DNA from: Oscillospiraceae bacterium
GTDB taxonomy: Bacteria > Bacillota_A > Clostridia > Oscillospirales > Oscillospiraceae
Assembly (NCBI GenBank): GCA_017411905.1
Contig: JAFQPB010000029.1
Coordinates: 1 to 28,032, forward strand
Direction of reading: 5' to 3'
Length of the DNA: 28,032 nucleotides
The translations under genes were made by a program, and so were the position numbers. Positions 15,121 to 22,864 of this stretch are shown here, piece after piece. The number at the start of each line of letters is the position of its first letter. Positions within the stretch are counted from its first letter, which is position 1. The notes under the pieces were generated by a model that searched no databases, was not told the origin of the DNA, and saw nothing but the letters and a program-made list of their open reading frames with translations.

Positions 15121-15352
15121 TAAGCCGAGGGGAGTCGAACACCGACAGCCCCACAGCAGTTCTTTTGGTTGTATTTTCCCTTATCTTCCTTGCCTTGCTG
15201 TGGGGTGCTGCGCAGTTTTGAGCTAACAGCTTTCCGTCAAGACAAGTAAAATCGCGAAGGGAATATCCGTCCGATATTTGCGAGGGATTTTCCGCAGTAT
15301 TGGCGGAAAGCCGTAGCGCAAAACCTATTGGGGTTCGACTTCCCCCGGCTTA
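15121..15352. repeat. Inverted-repeat-bounded structured element between yidC and jag
   Basis: The outer ends (15121-15140 and 15333-15352) are inverted copies matching at 18 of 20 positions (TAAGCCGAGGGG... against ...CCCCCGGCTTA). Inside are three hairpins: CCCCACAGCA/TGCTGTGGGG (15149-15158 with 15196-15205), AATATC/GATATT (about 15262-15278) and TTTCCGC/GCGGAAA (15289-15309). The right end lies inside yidC and supplies its last codons. There is no gene in it. It may be a MITE-like insertion or a structured RNA; the window contains only one copy. Confidence 0.65.
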
Positions 15353-16578
15353 TATCGGTTGGGATCATATGCTCGACCCTTGCAGAAGGGACGGTCGGGA
15401 ATGCCGGAAAGGGTCTTGGGAGCTTTGGGTTCCTCGTCCTCCACATATTCGCCCTTGCGGATGGCATATTCCCGGGCGGCAGCAGCCTTGGCAGCTTCCT
15501 TTTCCTTTTGTGCCTTCTGCTGCATCTTCTTTTTGCTGGTGTTTTCAGTAATGCCGTCAGGATTTGCAGCCCGACGTTCGGCGCGGATGCGCTCCTTTTC
15601 TGCCTCCTCGGCTTCTTCCTGCAGAGCCTTCAGGCGGCGGGCGTGATCCTCCTCGTCGTAGTCCTTGCGGTAGATTTTGGTAAGGATAACGTCAATAACG
15701 GTGGATGCAACACCTTGTACGAACCAGTAAACACTGATGGCGGCAGGCATAGAGAAGCCGAATATCAGTGTCATAATGGGCATCATAAAGAGCATCGTTT
15801 TGCCGGTTTTGGCGGCATCAGACTCTTTTGCGGTTTCCTCGTCCTGCAGACCCTTATCGTTGGTAATGACAGAATTGTTCATCTTCTGAGAAAGCCAGCT
15901 TGTAAACATCTGACTGCCTGCAGAGATAACGGGAAGCAAAAATGCGCCGATATTTGCCCAAGTAAATGCCTTCCACGCAAAGACGTTGAAGTCAGGAATC
16001 CGGGCAAGGTTGATGCCAAGGAAGTCAAACTTTACGCCTTCCAAGGTCTGTGCGCTGAGGTTGAGACTTGCCAGCGCATCCTTATACTGGGGAATGAGTG
16101 CCGCGGCAGTCATCTGATCGTAGTAGGAATTGCCTGCGGTAAAGGTGCCCTCAGGGGCAGCGGCCTTGATGGCCTCAATGATCTGGGTGGTGACCTCTTT
16201 GCTTTCACCCAAAATATAGGTAATGGGCTCGCGGACGATGGTGTACAGGGGGATCAAAATCAGCAGAGGAATAAAGCTCCAAAGACAGCCGCCGGTGGGG
16301 CTGCAATGCTCCTCTTTGTACAGGTTTTGAATGGCCTCTGCCTGCTTTTGGGGGTCATTTTCATACTTCTTCCGCAGAGCTTGTACATAAGGGGTCAGAC
16401 GGGACGATTGCATCATTCCCTTTTTACTCTTGGCAGAAAGCGGCAGCAATACCAGCTTTACCACCAAGGTAAAGAGCATCAGTGCCACGCCGTAATTGTC
16501 TACAAGCTGGTATAAAATACGCAGCAGGAAACCGAAAGGTACGTTGACAATGTCTGCAATGTTGAATGCAAGAAACAT
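15325..16578 (-). CDS. yidC: Membrane protein insertase YidC
   Basis: Inserts proteins into the cytoplasmic membrane, alone or with SecYEG. The 417-residue product opens directly with hydrophobic segments (no lipoprotein signal). It carries the conserved hydrophilic hairpin after the first helices (SAKSKKGMMQSSRLTPYVQALRKKY), then SFIPLLILIPLYTIVREP, a sizeable outer loop (about 125-205) and further membrane segments up to about residue 295. The C-terminal about 120 residues form a highly charged cytoplasmic tail rich in Lys, Glu and Ala, as in other YidC proteins that contact ribosomes. Its last nine codons fall in the end of the inverted-repeat element. RBS GAGGAGG overlaps the end of yidD. 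Confidence 0.95.
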   Translation of the reverse strand: MFLAFNIADIVNVPFGFLLRILYQLVDNYGVALMLFTLVVKLVLLPLSAKSKKGMMQSSRLTPYVQALRKKYENDPQKQAEAIQNLYKEEHCSPTGGCLWSFIPLLILIPLYTIVREPITYILGESKEVTTQIIEAIKAAAPEGTFTAGNSYYDQMTAAALIPQYKDALASLNLSAQTLEGVKFDFLGINLARIPDFNVFAWKAFTWANIGAFLLPVISAGSQMFTSWLSQKMNNSVITNDKGLQDEETAKESDAAKTGKTMLFMMPIMTLIFGFSMPAAISVYWFVQGVASTVIDVILTKIYRKDYDEEDHARRLKALQEEAEEAEKERIRAERRAANPDGITENTSKKKMQQKAQKEKEAAKAAAAREYAIRKGEYVEDEEPKAPKTLSGIPDRPFCKGRAYDPNRYKPGEVEPQ

Positions 16579-16590
16579 TAATTTTCCTCC

Positions 16591-16803
16591 TCAGGGTACG
16601 GGATCGTAATGGTCGGCTTTACTAAAGGGATGGCAGCGAAGCAGTCGCTTTAGTGCCAAAAATCCGCCTTTTAACGCCCCATATTTTTGGATTGCCTCGT
16701 ATGCGTATTGAGAACAGGTGGGAGTGAACCGACAGCTTGGGGGTGTGTAGGGGGAGATGTTTTTCCGATAAAACTGAATAAATTTCAGCAGCAGCTTTTT
16801 CAT
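16591..16803 (-). CDS. yidD: Membrane protein insertion efficiency factor YidD
   Basis: A small membrane-associated protein thought to assist YidC-dependent insertion. The 70-residue product shows the family core [20 protein letters not shown] and [17 protein letters not shown], with conserved cysteines and an amphipathic N-terminal helix. Length is typical. Its ATG overlaps the rnpA stop by four bases (ATGA), so translation is probably coupled, and yidC starts 12 bases after its stop. Confidence 0.95.
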   Translation of the reverse strand: MKKLLLKFIQFYRKNISPYTPPSCRFTPTCSQYAYEAIQKYGALKGGFLALKRLLRCHPFSKADHYDPVP

Positions 16804-17147
16804 TGCTGTGCCTCCGCGCTGAGAATGCCTGCCTTTTTCGCAGCGGAAAGATAGGCGGTGCGAAGCTCTTCAAAGGAAGCCTCTACAGCATAGGAACGGG
16901 CGACCACCACAATGTCATAGCCGGGAATAAACAGATCCTCGCTGAGGCGGTAAATTTCCCGCAGGCGGCGGCGTACCCGGTTGCGCACCACAGCACCGCC
17001 CAGCTTTTTGCTGACGGTAATGCCTACGCGGTTTTGGCCTGTCCGGTTTTTCCGGGCATAAAGAGCCAAAAAGCGGTTGGAAGTACCGGGTGTGCCGTAA
17101 AGACGGCGGAATATATGATTCAGTTTCAGTGCGCTGGAGAATTTCAT
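16800..17147 (-). CDS. rnpA: Ribonuclease P protein component
   Basis: Basic protein subunit of RNase P, which matures tRNA 5' ends together with the RNA subunit. The 115-residue product contains the signature [10 protein letters not shown] preceded by [12 protein letters not shown], and FRRLYGTPG near the N-terminus, all typical of RnpA. The frame is open to 17210, but ATG 17147 with GGAGATTAGG before it gives the usual N-terminus ([10 protein letters not shown]) and length. It overlaps yidD by four bases and follows rpmH by 114 bp. Confidence 0.95.
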   Translation of the reverse strand: MKFSSALKLNHIFRRLYGTPGTSNRFLALYARKNRTGQNRVGITVSKKLGGAVVRNRVRRRLREIYRLSEDLFIPGYDIVVVARSYAVEASFEELRTAYLSAAKKAGILSAEAQQ

Positions 17148-17261
17148 AAGCCTAATCTCCCGTAAAAAAGGGGCGGGGCGAATACCGGTTCGCCCCGCAC
17201 AGACTCCCATTTTCGCAATGAGCGATTATAATGCTGTGGTTCAGACCGTTAAAAGCTGAAC

Positions 17262-17396
17262 TCAGGCAGACAGGACTTTACGGCCCTTTGCACGACGGCG
17301 GGCAAGAACCTTGCGGCCATTGGAAGTAGCCATTCTCTGCCGGAAACCGTGAACCTTGGAACGGTGGCGGCGGCTGGGCTGATAGGTACGCTTCAT
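17262..17396 (-). CDS. rpmH: 50S ribosomal protein L34
   Basis: The smallest large-subunit ribosomal protein. I read a 44-residue product on the minus strand beginning [18 protein letters not shown] and ending [13 protein letters not shown], a near-consensus bacterial L34. A strong AGGAGGTG ribosome binding site precedes the ATG. It heads the rpmH-rnpA-yidD-yidC-jag run. In many bacteria rpmH lies beside dnaA and the replication origin; here the upstream side holds repeats and a lipoprotein gene instead. Confidence 0.97.
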   Translation of the reverse strand: MKRTYQPSRRHRSKVHGFRQRMATSNGRKVLARRRAKGRKVLSA

Positions 17397-17486
17397 TCGG
17401 ATACACCTCCTAATAATCACATATGCTCAACAGTCAAAAGACCGCAGCAACGCATAATAATCGACGATACAATCGTCAGCCTACCC

Positions 17487-17515
17487 ATTATAACCAAAAA
17501 ATGCTTATAAGTCAA
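17487..17515 (-). promoter_or_regulatory. Promoter of the rpmH operon
   Basis: On the minus strand TTGACT (17515-17510), 17 bases, perfect TATAAT (17492-17487), giving an untranslated leader of roughly 85 bases before rpmH. No DnaA box (TTATCCACA) was seen around it. Confidence 0.9.
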
Positions 17516-17573
17516 CAACTTTTTCCGCCTGCATGATGTAAAGTGAGGAAATGCCGGTTTTGGTTGTGTGCTT

Positions 17574-17670
17574 GTAGGGGGCGGCGCCCACGACGCCCCG
17601 CAAAAACCTTCGAAAACACATCGTAGGGGCGGATATTATCCGCCCGCGGGCGATTGATAATCGCCCCTAC
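17574..17670. repeat. Two GTAGGGG hairpin repeats upstream of rpmH
   Basis: A single-stem unit at 17574-17601 (GGGGCG/CGCCCC) and a full two-stem unit at 17623-17670: GGCGGAtatTATCCGCC, joint CCCGCGGG, GGCGATtgATAATCGCC, closing CCCCTAC. They lie in the 325-bp gap between rpmH and the bspA-like gene; the remainder holds the rpmH promoter and leader and the bspA terminator, with no gene seen. Confidence 0.75.
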
Positions 17671-17677
17671 TGGAAGC

Positions 17678-17706
17678 AAAAAGGAGAGCCGCAGCTCTCC
17701 TTTTTT
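17678..17706. terminator. Terminator after the BspA-like gene
   Basis: AAAAAGGAGAGC, loop of four, GCTCTCCTTTTTT: on the minus strand it follows the lipoprotein gene by 15 bases and is followed by TTTTTG. It has T runs on both strands, so it can act either way. Confidence 0.88.
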
Positions 17707-17721
17707 GATGCAGTTAGATAT

Positions 17722-18642
17722 TTACTTATAGGTAACAGTGCCATCCTTAGTAATCTGTCCGTCTGCGCAATAGATGGTGTAATTTCCAGTTTGGTCATCC
17801 CAAGAGTATCCCTTATATATTTCTTGCCACTGCGCAATTGTGCCCGCAAATTCAATGCTTTTAAGTGAGTAACAATTTATAAATGTACAATCTCCGATAC
17901 TTAAGACAGAACAAGGTATGGTAATCTTCGAGAGGGAGGTGCAATCTGAAAATGCAGAGACAGCGATAGTTGTTACAGATTCTGGGATCGCAATATTTTT
18001 GAGCGAATAGCAGCTTGCAAACATACAGCCGCTGATTTCTGTTAAAGAATTGGAAATTGTTACATCTTCAAGGGAATAACAGCCGTCAAATGCACTATTG
18101 GAGATGTTGGTTACGGAGTTGGGGATTACAATGCGTTTAAGTGCCCGTAGACCGATAAATGCTTCACGCCCAATGCTTGTAACGGAGTCGGATATATTAA
18201 TTTCTTCAAGGGAATCGCACCCCCAAAATGCATAGTTGTTAATAGACTTGACTGAGTTTGGTATAGTTATACATTTTAGGGAACTGCACCATTGGAATGC
18301 TGAGCTGCCTATGATTGTTACAGGAAGATCTCGATATGTTGATGGTATCACTACATTCTCAATTTTGGTATCCTCCACACCATCAACACAATAGCTGCTT
18401 CCGTCTGCGTTAAGTGTAAGAATAAGTCCGTTTATTCTTCCGTCATTATTGGGATTGGTTGGTTCGGTAGGTATAGGTTCCGTAGTTGGCACCGTGGGGT
18501 CGGCAGGATCTGCGGGGTTAGTGGGGTCAGTGGGTGCGGAAGTAGCGGGAGGCTCGGTGGGCTGTGCGGCTCCGGAATTGCTACAAGCAACAAAAACAAA
18601 TACCGTACTGAGCGCAAGGAGCAGTGCAAGGATGCGTTTCAT
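17722..18642 (-). CDS. BspA-type leucine-rich-repeat lipoprotein
   Basis: A predicted surface lipoprotein of unknown ligand. The 306-residue product has a lipoprotein signal (MKRILALLLALSTVFVFVAC, lipid-modified Cys at 20), then a Thr/Pro/Asp-rich spacer (about 22-66) and a run of roughly eight BspA-type repeats (about 90-275). The repeats follow SVTSIGxxAFxxCxSLxxIxIPxS with a period near 23 residues. Such proteins often bind host or surface components. Of the in-frame ATGs at 18678, 18660, 18645 and 18642, the last has AAGGA at proper spacing. The coding DNA looks clearly more AT-rich than its neighbours, which suggests transfer. It is divergent from an XRE regulator with a palindrome in its promoter. 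Confidence 0.88.
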   Translation of the reverse strand: MKRILALLLALSTVFVFVACSNSGAAQPTEPPATSAPTDPTNPADPADPTVPTTEPIPTEPTNPNNDGRINGLILTLNADGSSYCVDGVEDTKIENVVIPSTYRDLPVTIIGSSAFQWCSSLKCITIPNSVKSINNYAFWGCDSLEEINISDSVTSIGREAFIGLRALKRIVIPNSVTNISNSAFDGCYSLEDVTISNSLTEISGCMFASCYSLKNIAIPESVTTIAVSAFSDCTSLSKITIPCSVLSIGDCTFINCYSLKSIEFAGTIAQWQEIYKGYSWDDQTGNYTIYCADGQITKDGTVTYK

Positions 18643-18710
18643 CATCTTTCCTTCTTTCATTTTGATAGATTCCACCATACGCTACGGAAAAATATGGGGG
18701 TCTCATCTGT

Positions 18711-18739
18711 AGTTTAGCGAATTATTCGCTAAAAGTCAA
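18711..18739 (-). promoter_or_regulatory. Promoter of the BspA-like lipoprotein gene
   Basis: On the minus strand TTGACT (18739-18734), 17 bases, TAAACT (18716-18711). The spacer is almost exactly the palindrome at 18713-18733. Confidence 0.65.
18713..18733. promoter_or_regulatory. Perfect palindrome, candidate operator
   Basis: TTTAGCGAAT, one base, ATTCGCTAAA: a perfect 10-bp inverted repeat between the divergent bspA-like and xre genes. It fills the spacer of the bspA-like promoter and lies near the xre promoter, so a repressor bound here, most simply the adjacent XRE protein, could control both genes. Confidence 0.7.
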
Positions 18740-18764
18740 TAACAAAAAGATATACAGATATAAT
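18735..18764 (+). promoter_or_regulatory. Candidate promoter of the XRE regulator
   Basis: A perfect TATAAT at 18759-18764 with a poor -35 (GTCAAT, 18-base spacer). The weak -35 abuts the palindrome. Confidence 0.45.
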
Positions 18765-18795
18765 ATATTCATACAAGTAACGAGAGGTAGCAGAT

Positions 18796-19014
18796 ATGCC
18801 ATTGTATCAAAGGATTCGTAACTTGCGGGAAGATAAGGATATGACGCAAACGCAAATGGGGGAATTATTAAGCTGCAGCCAGCGGGTTTACAGCAACTAT
18901 GAGCGTGGAGATATAGATATACCTACTACAGTTCTTTCAAAAATTGCAGATTTTCACAATGTTTCGGTAGATTATTTACTGAATAGGACAGATAACCCTA
19001 ATATGAATAAATAA
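18796..19014 (+). CDS. XRE-family helix-turn-helix regulator
   Basis: A single-domain DNA-binding protein of 72 residues. The HTH_3/Cro-C1 fold spans about residues 6-62: IRNLREDKDMTQTQMGELL, SQRVYSNYERGDIDIP, then ISKIADFHNVSVDYLL-like ending (here LSKIADFHNVSVDYLLNRTD). It has no sensor or dimerisation domain beyond the fold. AGAGGT lies before the ATG. It is divergent from the lipoprotein gene, and the AT-rich character of the pair and the shared palindrome suggest a regulator-target pair. The exact signal is unknown. Confidence 0.9.
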   Translation: MPLYQRIRNLREDKDMTQTQMGELLSCSQRVYSNYERGDIDIPTTVLSKIADFHNVSVDYLLNRTDNPNMNK

Positions 19015-19042
19015 GAGCAGACCGTGATGCCGGTCTGCTCTT
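19013..19042. terminator. Bidirectional terminator between xre and typA
   Basis: AAGAGCAGACCG, loop TGATGC, CGGTCTGCTCTT: a perfect 12-bp stem between two convergent genes, followed by TACTATTTTTATT on the plus side and an AT-rich run (ATTTATTC) on the minus side. Confidence 0.92.
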
Positions 19043-19049
19043 ACTATTT

Positions 19050-20879
19050 TTATTCCTGATTTCGCTTTTTCATCAGCTGGCGCATACGCACCGCGTGGTC
19101 AAGCTCCCGCTTGCGGATACGGAGGCTCTTGGGGGTACATTCCAAAAGCTCATCGTCTGCCAAAAATTCCAAACACTGCTCCAAGGAGAAGATCTTGGGG
19201 CTTGTCAGCCGCAGAGCTTCGTCAGAGCCGGAGGCGCGCATATTGGTAAGCTGCTTTTTCTTACAGACGTTGACGGTCATATCCTCGTTGCGGCTGCAAA
19301 TACCCACAACCATACCGGCGTAGACCGGCGTGCCTGCGCCGATAAACAGCGCACCGCGCTCCTGGGCATTGAACAGACCGTAGGAGCAAGCCTCGCCGGT
19401 CTCGAATGCGATGAGAGAGCCGGTAAGTCTGCGCTCGATCTCGCCTTTCATAGGCGTGTAAGTCTCTAAAACGCTGCTCATAATGCCTTCGCCCCGGGTA
19501 TCGGTCAAAAATTCATTCCGATAGCCAAAGAGACCGCGGGAAGGAACCAAAAATTCCAAGCGGTAACGGTTGCCCATAGGGGTCATACTGAGCAGATCAC
19601 CCTTGCGGCGACCCATTTTCTCAATGACCGCGCCCATGCATTCCTCGGGCACATCGGCCACCATTCTTTCCACAGGCTCGCAGAGCTTGCCGTCAATTTC
19701 CTTTGTCAGCACACGGGGGGTGGAAACGGAAAACTCAAAGCCCTCCCGGCGCATGGTCTCCATCAGAATGGAAAGGTGCATTTCGCCCCGGCCTGCTACG
19801 TTAAAGGAATCGCTGCCCTGCTCGGTAACACGCAGCGAAACGTCCTTTAATAGCTCCTTTTCCAGACGGTCACGAAGCTGACGGGAGGTCACGAATTTGC
19901 CCTCCTTGCCAGCAAAGGGAGAATCGTTGACCGCAAAGGTCATTTCGATGGTAGGCTCAGAGATTTTCACAAAGGGCAGCGGCTCTACGCAGTCCGGAGC
20001 GCAGAGGGTGCGGCCAATGGTAATGTCTGCCATACCGGAAAGAGCCACAATTTCGCCTGCGGAAGCCTCGGTGATGGCGGCCTTTTCCAGTCCGCTGTAC
20101 TCATAAAGGGCAACGACCTTGCCTTTTTGCTTCAGGTCGGTGTTGTGATAATCGGAGATGACCACCTCTTGACCGACCTTGATGGAGCCACGCTCCACAC
20201 GACCCACGGCAATACGGCCTACATATTCATTATAATCGATAGAGGAGACCAAAAGCTGCAGAGGGGCATTCTTATCACCCTCGGGGGCAGGCACATAGTT
20301 GACAATGGTCTCAAAGAGAGGAACGAGATTGACACCGGTCTCATCGGGGCCGTAAGCGGCCGTGCCCTGTCTGCCGGAGCAGAAGACGGTGGGGGAATTG
20401 AACTGCTCGTCGGTAGCGTTGAGATCCAGCAAAAGCTCCAAAACCTCGTCCATTACCTCGTGAATCCGGGCGTCGGGCTTGTCAACTTTATTGACAACAA
20501 CGATGACCTTGTGACCCAACTCCAGTGCCTTTTGCAGAACGAAACGGGTCTGGGGCATAGGGCCTTCGGCAGCATCGACTAAGAGCAAAACGCCGTTGAC
20601 CATCTTGAGAATACGCTCCACCTCGCCGCCAAAGTCGGCGTGGCCGGGGGTATCTACAATGTTGATCTTGGTATCCTTATAATAAACGGAGGTGTTCTTT
20701 GCGAGTATGGTAATGCCGCGCTCCCGCTCCAAGTCGCCGGAGTCCATAACGCGGGTGACGGTGGCCTGATTCTCCCGATAAATACCGCCCTGCTTGAGCA
20801 TTTCGTCCACCAAGGTGGTCTTACCGTGGTCTACGTGGGCGATGATGGCAATATTACGAATGTTTTCCTGAGATGCCAT
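19050..20879 (-). CDS. typA: Translational GTPase TypA/BipA
   Basis: A ribosome-associated GTPase related to EF-G, needed for growth under stress and in ribosome assembly. The 609-residue product has G1 AHVDHGKTT (14-22), the RGITI switch, G3 [11 protein letters not shown] and G4 NKVDKPDAR, followed by EF-G-like domains and the BipA-specific C-terminal domain. The frame runs open to 20981, but ATG 20879 gives the normal N-terminus ([13 protein letters not shown]); AGGAGAGAAGCAGGA lies upstream. Length is standard. It has its own promoter and terminator, so it is probably monocistronic. Confidence 0.97.
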   Translation of the reverse strand: MASQENIRNIAIIAHVDHGKTTLVDEMLKQGGIYRENQATVTRVMDSGDLERERGITILAKNTSVYYKDTKINIVDTPGHADFGGEVERILKMVNGVLLLVDAAEGPMPQTRFVLQKALELGHKVIVVVNKVDKPDARIHEVMDEVLELLLDLNATDEQFNSPTVFCSGRQGTAAYGPDETGVNLVPLFETIVNYVPAPEGDKNAPLQLLVSSIDYNEYVGRIAVGRVERGSIKVGQEVVISDYHNTDLKQKGKVVALYEYSGLEKAAITEASAGEIVALSGMADITIGRTLCAPDCVEPLPFVKISEPTIEMTFAVNDSPFAGKEGKFVTSRQLRDRLEKELLKDVSLRVTEQGSDSFNVAGRGEMHLSILMETMRREGFEFSVSTPRVLTKEIDGKLCEPVERMVADVPEECMGAVIEKMGRRKGDLLSMTPMGNRYRLEFLVPSRGLFGYRNEFLTDTRGEGIMSSVLETYTPMKGEIERRLTGSLIAFETGEACSYGLFNAQERGALFIGAGTPVYAGMVVGICSRNEDMTVNVCKKKQLTNMRASGSDEALRLTSPKIFSLEQCLEFLADDELLECTPKSLRIRKRELDHAVRMRQLMKKRNQE

Positions 20880-20916
20880 ATCCTGCTTCTCTCCTTTAAT
20901 AGCTTTTAACCTAAAA

Positions 20917-20945
20917 AATATAGCATAGATTATGCCTAAATGCAA
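20917..20945 (-). promoter_or_regulatory. Promoter of typA
   Basis: On the minus strand TTGCAT (20945-20940), 17 bases, TATATT (20922-20917), 38 bp ahead of the start codon. Confidence 0.7.
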
Positions 20946-20967
20946 TAAATTTATGCGAAAAACTGCA

Positions 20968-20995
20968 AAAAAGCAGGGCAATTGCCCTGCTTTTT
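20968..20995 (-). terminator. Terminator of the aminotransferase operon
   Basis: AAAAAGCAGGGCAA followed directly by TTGCCCTGCTTTTT: a perfect 28-base palindrome just after the aminotransferase stop, with T runs on both strands. Confidence 0.9.
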
Positions 20996-20996
20996 C

Positions 20997-22169
20997 TTAA
21001 ATCAGCTCCGCAAAGAGGGGGAGGCTTTCAGTAATTTTTTGGAGGCTGACGCAGTAGCACAGTCTGAAATAGCCGGGACAGCCGAAATCGTCACCGGGCA
21101 CGACCAAAAGATCCTTTTCCTTTGCCTTTTCGGAGAAGGCCTTGGCATCGCCGCCGGGGGCTTCTACGAAAAGATAGAACGCGCCATCGGGCTTTGCCAC
21201 CCGGTAACCGGCAGCGATCAAGCCTTCGTATAGCGTGCGGCGGTTCAGGTCGTAGCTTTCAAGATCGGGGCGCAGATGGGTGCAGCGGGCAATCAGCTTT
21301 TGCCACATAGAGGGTGCGCAAACGTGACCCATACTCCGTGCCGCACCGGCTACAGCGGGTAAAAGGGCTTTGGCATCGTCTGCCTGCTGAGGAACATAGA
21401 CATAGCCGATACGCTCACCGGGGAGCGACAAGGACTTAGAGTAGGAGTAGCAAACGATGGTATTTTTGTAGATCGTGGGGATAAAGGGTACTTCCGTACC
21501 GTCATAAGCCAGCTCCCGATAAGGCTCATCGGAGATGATGTAAATGGGATGACCAAATTCTTGGCTCTTTTCGGTGAGCAATGCGTCCAGCGCGGTGAGG
21601 GTTTCACGGCTGTAGACCGTGCCTGCAGGGTTATTGGGAGAGTTAACAATGACAGCTTGGGTGTTTTCGGTAATCACATCGGCAAGGGCGTCCAGTCGGA
21701 TTTGAAAATCCGGCACATCGGGAGCAACGGCCTTGAAGGTAAGACCTGCGCTTTCCACAAAGGGGCGGTATTCCGGGAAATAGGGGGCAATGGCCAGAAT
21801 TTCACCGCCGGGAACAGCCAGCGCGCCAAAAACGGCGCAAAGACCGGGTGCCGCGCCGCAGGTGATGAAAAGATCGGCGGCATTCACACCGGCACCGTAA
21901 CGGGCATTTAAGTCGTCTGCAATGGCTTGCCGGGTGGCAAGATCACCTACTGCGGAGGTGTAGCCGTGGAGTGCCAGAGAGTCGGTGTCCTGCAAAAGGG
22001 CGGCAACGGTCTCATTGACCTCCTTGGGCGCGGGGATACTGGGGTTGCCCAAGCTGTAATCGTAGACCTTGTCTGCGCCGACAATGGCGGCCCTGGCCCT
22101 GCCGTATTCAAAAAGCTCTCGGATGCAGGATCGTTTCGTGCCGAGGGCGTATGCATTTTTATTTACCAT
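20997..22169 (-). CDS. PLP-dependent class I/II aminotransferase
   Basis: An aspartate-aminotransferase-fold enzyme; the amino acid substrate is not known. The 390-residue product has the expected motifs: VNSPNNPAGTVYS (substrate and PLP contacts), SDEP (D214, pairing with the PLP ring nitrogen) and SYSKSLSLPGERIGY, where K245 is the predicted Schiff-base lysine. Family members in Clostridia are usually annotated as AspC-like. The ATG overlaps the 3' end of the upstream exonuclease gene by seven bases, so they are probably translated from one transcript, although no functional link between them is evident. Confidence 0.9.
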   Translation of the reverse strand: MVNKNAYALGTKRSCIRELFEYGRARAAIVGADKVYDYSLGNPSIPAPKEVNETVAALLQDTDSLALHGYTSAVGDLATRQAIADDLNARYGAGVNAADLFITCGAAPGLCAVFGALAVPGGEILAIAPYFPEYRPFVESAGLTFKAVAPDVPDFQIRLDALADVITENTQAVIVNSPNNPAGTVYSRETLTALDALLTEKSQEFGHPIYIISDEPYRELAYDGTEVPFIPTIYKNTIVCYSYSKSLSLPGERIGYVYVPQQADDAKALLPAVAGAARSMGHVCAPSMWQKLIARCTHLRPDLESYDLNRRTLYEGLIAAGYRVAKPDGAFYLFVEAPGGDAKAFSEKAKEKDLLVVPGDDFGCPGYFRLCYCVSLQKITESLPLFAELI

Positions 22170-22864
22170 AATGCCTCCTGATTTTCATATAAAGGATGTT
22201 TTGCCGGGGTGGGCTGGGGTTTATAGGTGACAGAGCCGATGGGCTTACTGCCAAGACCGTAAGTAGGATGATAGCCAAAGAGGTTTACATAATGTAAAAG
22301 ATCGGCTTTTTCCCTGTCCATTTCTTTCATAACCTCTAAGGTGGCCAGTACATCGTCCACCGCCCGGTGGGAGTTGACCACTTTACCGGAAAGGCCGTAG
22401 CTTTCAATGGCGATGCACAGCTTGTGGGGGAAATCCCGACGGTCTTTGTAGACGGTGAGCAGGTCTAACTTGTCCTTGCCTTTTAAGATCGCCGGGTCAC
22501 CGTTTCTGAGCAACAGATAAAAGAGAAAACTCAGATCAAAATGGGCGTTGTAAGCAAGAAGCAATGTTTTGCCGCTTACCATCCGGGCAACGTCCCGGCA
22601 AAGCTGTTCTTTTGGAATGCCCCGGGTGCGGACGTCTTCGTTGGTGATGCCGGTAAGCTGCTGGATCTTTAGGGGAATGGTATTTCCGGGGGTGAGAGAG
22701 ATCAGCTCGTCATATTCCTCGGTGACAGCGGGGATGCCGTCCCGAAGCTCCACCACAATGGCGGCAAATTCTATAATTTCATCCCGGGAAAAAGCCAAGC
22801 CGGTGGTCTCGGTATCAAAAAGAAACAGCCGGTCATACTGCTCAAAAAGCGCGTTTATTGCCAT
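22163..22864 (-). CDS. DEDDh-type 3'-5' exonuclease (DnaQ-like)
   Basis: A predicted 3'-5' exonuclease of the DnaQ superfamily. The 233-residue product has Exo I FDTETTG (D17, E19), Exo II YNAHFD (D110) and Exo III HRAVDD (H166, D171), so all catalytic acidic and histidine residues are present. PLKIQQLTGIT is the usual region after Exo I, as in PolC-type epsilon domains. The C-terminal about 35 residues are Pro-rich and unlike the core. It overlaps the CYTH gene upstream by ten bases and the aminotransferase downstream by seven. It could be a proofreading subunit or a repair/RNA nuclease; the sequence does not decide. Confidence 0.9.
   Translation of the reverse strand: MAINALFEQYDRLFLFDTETTGLAFSRDEIIEFAAIVVELRDGIPAVTEEYDELISLTPGNTIPLKIQQLTGITNEDVRTRGIPKEQLCRDVARMVSGKTLLLAYNAHFDLSFLFYLLLRNGDPAILKGKDKLDLLTVYKDRRDFPHKLCIAIESYGLSGKVVNSHRAVDDVLATLEVMKEMDREKADLLHYVNLFGYHPTYGLGSKPIGSVTYKPQPTPAKHPLYENQEALW

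Noticed and set aside
15121..15352. Possible tRNA or tmRNA fragment, because GGGGTTCGACTTCCCC resembles a T arm
   Set aside because: No acceptor stem, anticodon arm or D arm could be placed, no CCA end follows, and the matching segment at the other end is simply the inverted copy of the same word.
15328..16515. 395-residue open frame antisense to yidC
   Set aside because: Shadow of yidC; the conserved membrane insertase reads on the minus strand and the antisense product shows no family motif.
17397..17573. Replication origin next to rpmH
   Set aside because: No TTATCCACA boxes, no AT-rich unwinding region and no dnaA were found; the region is explained by the rpmH leader and promoter.
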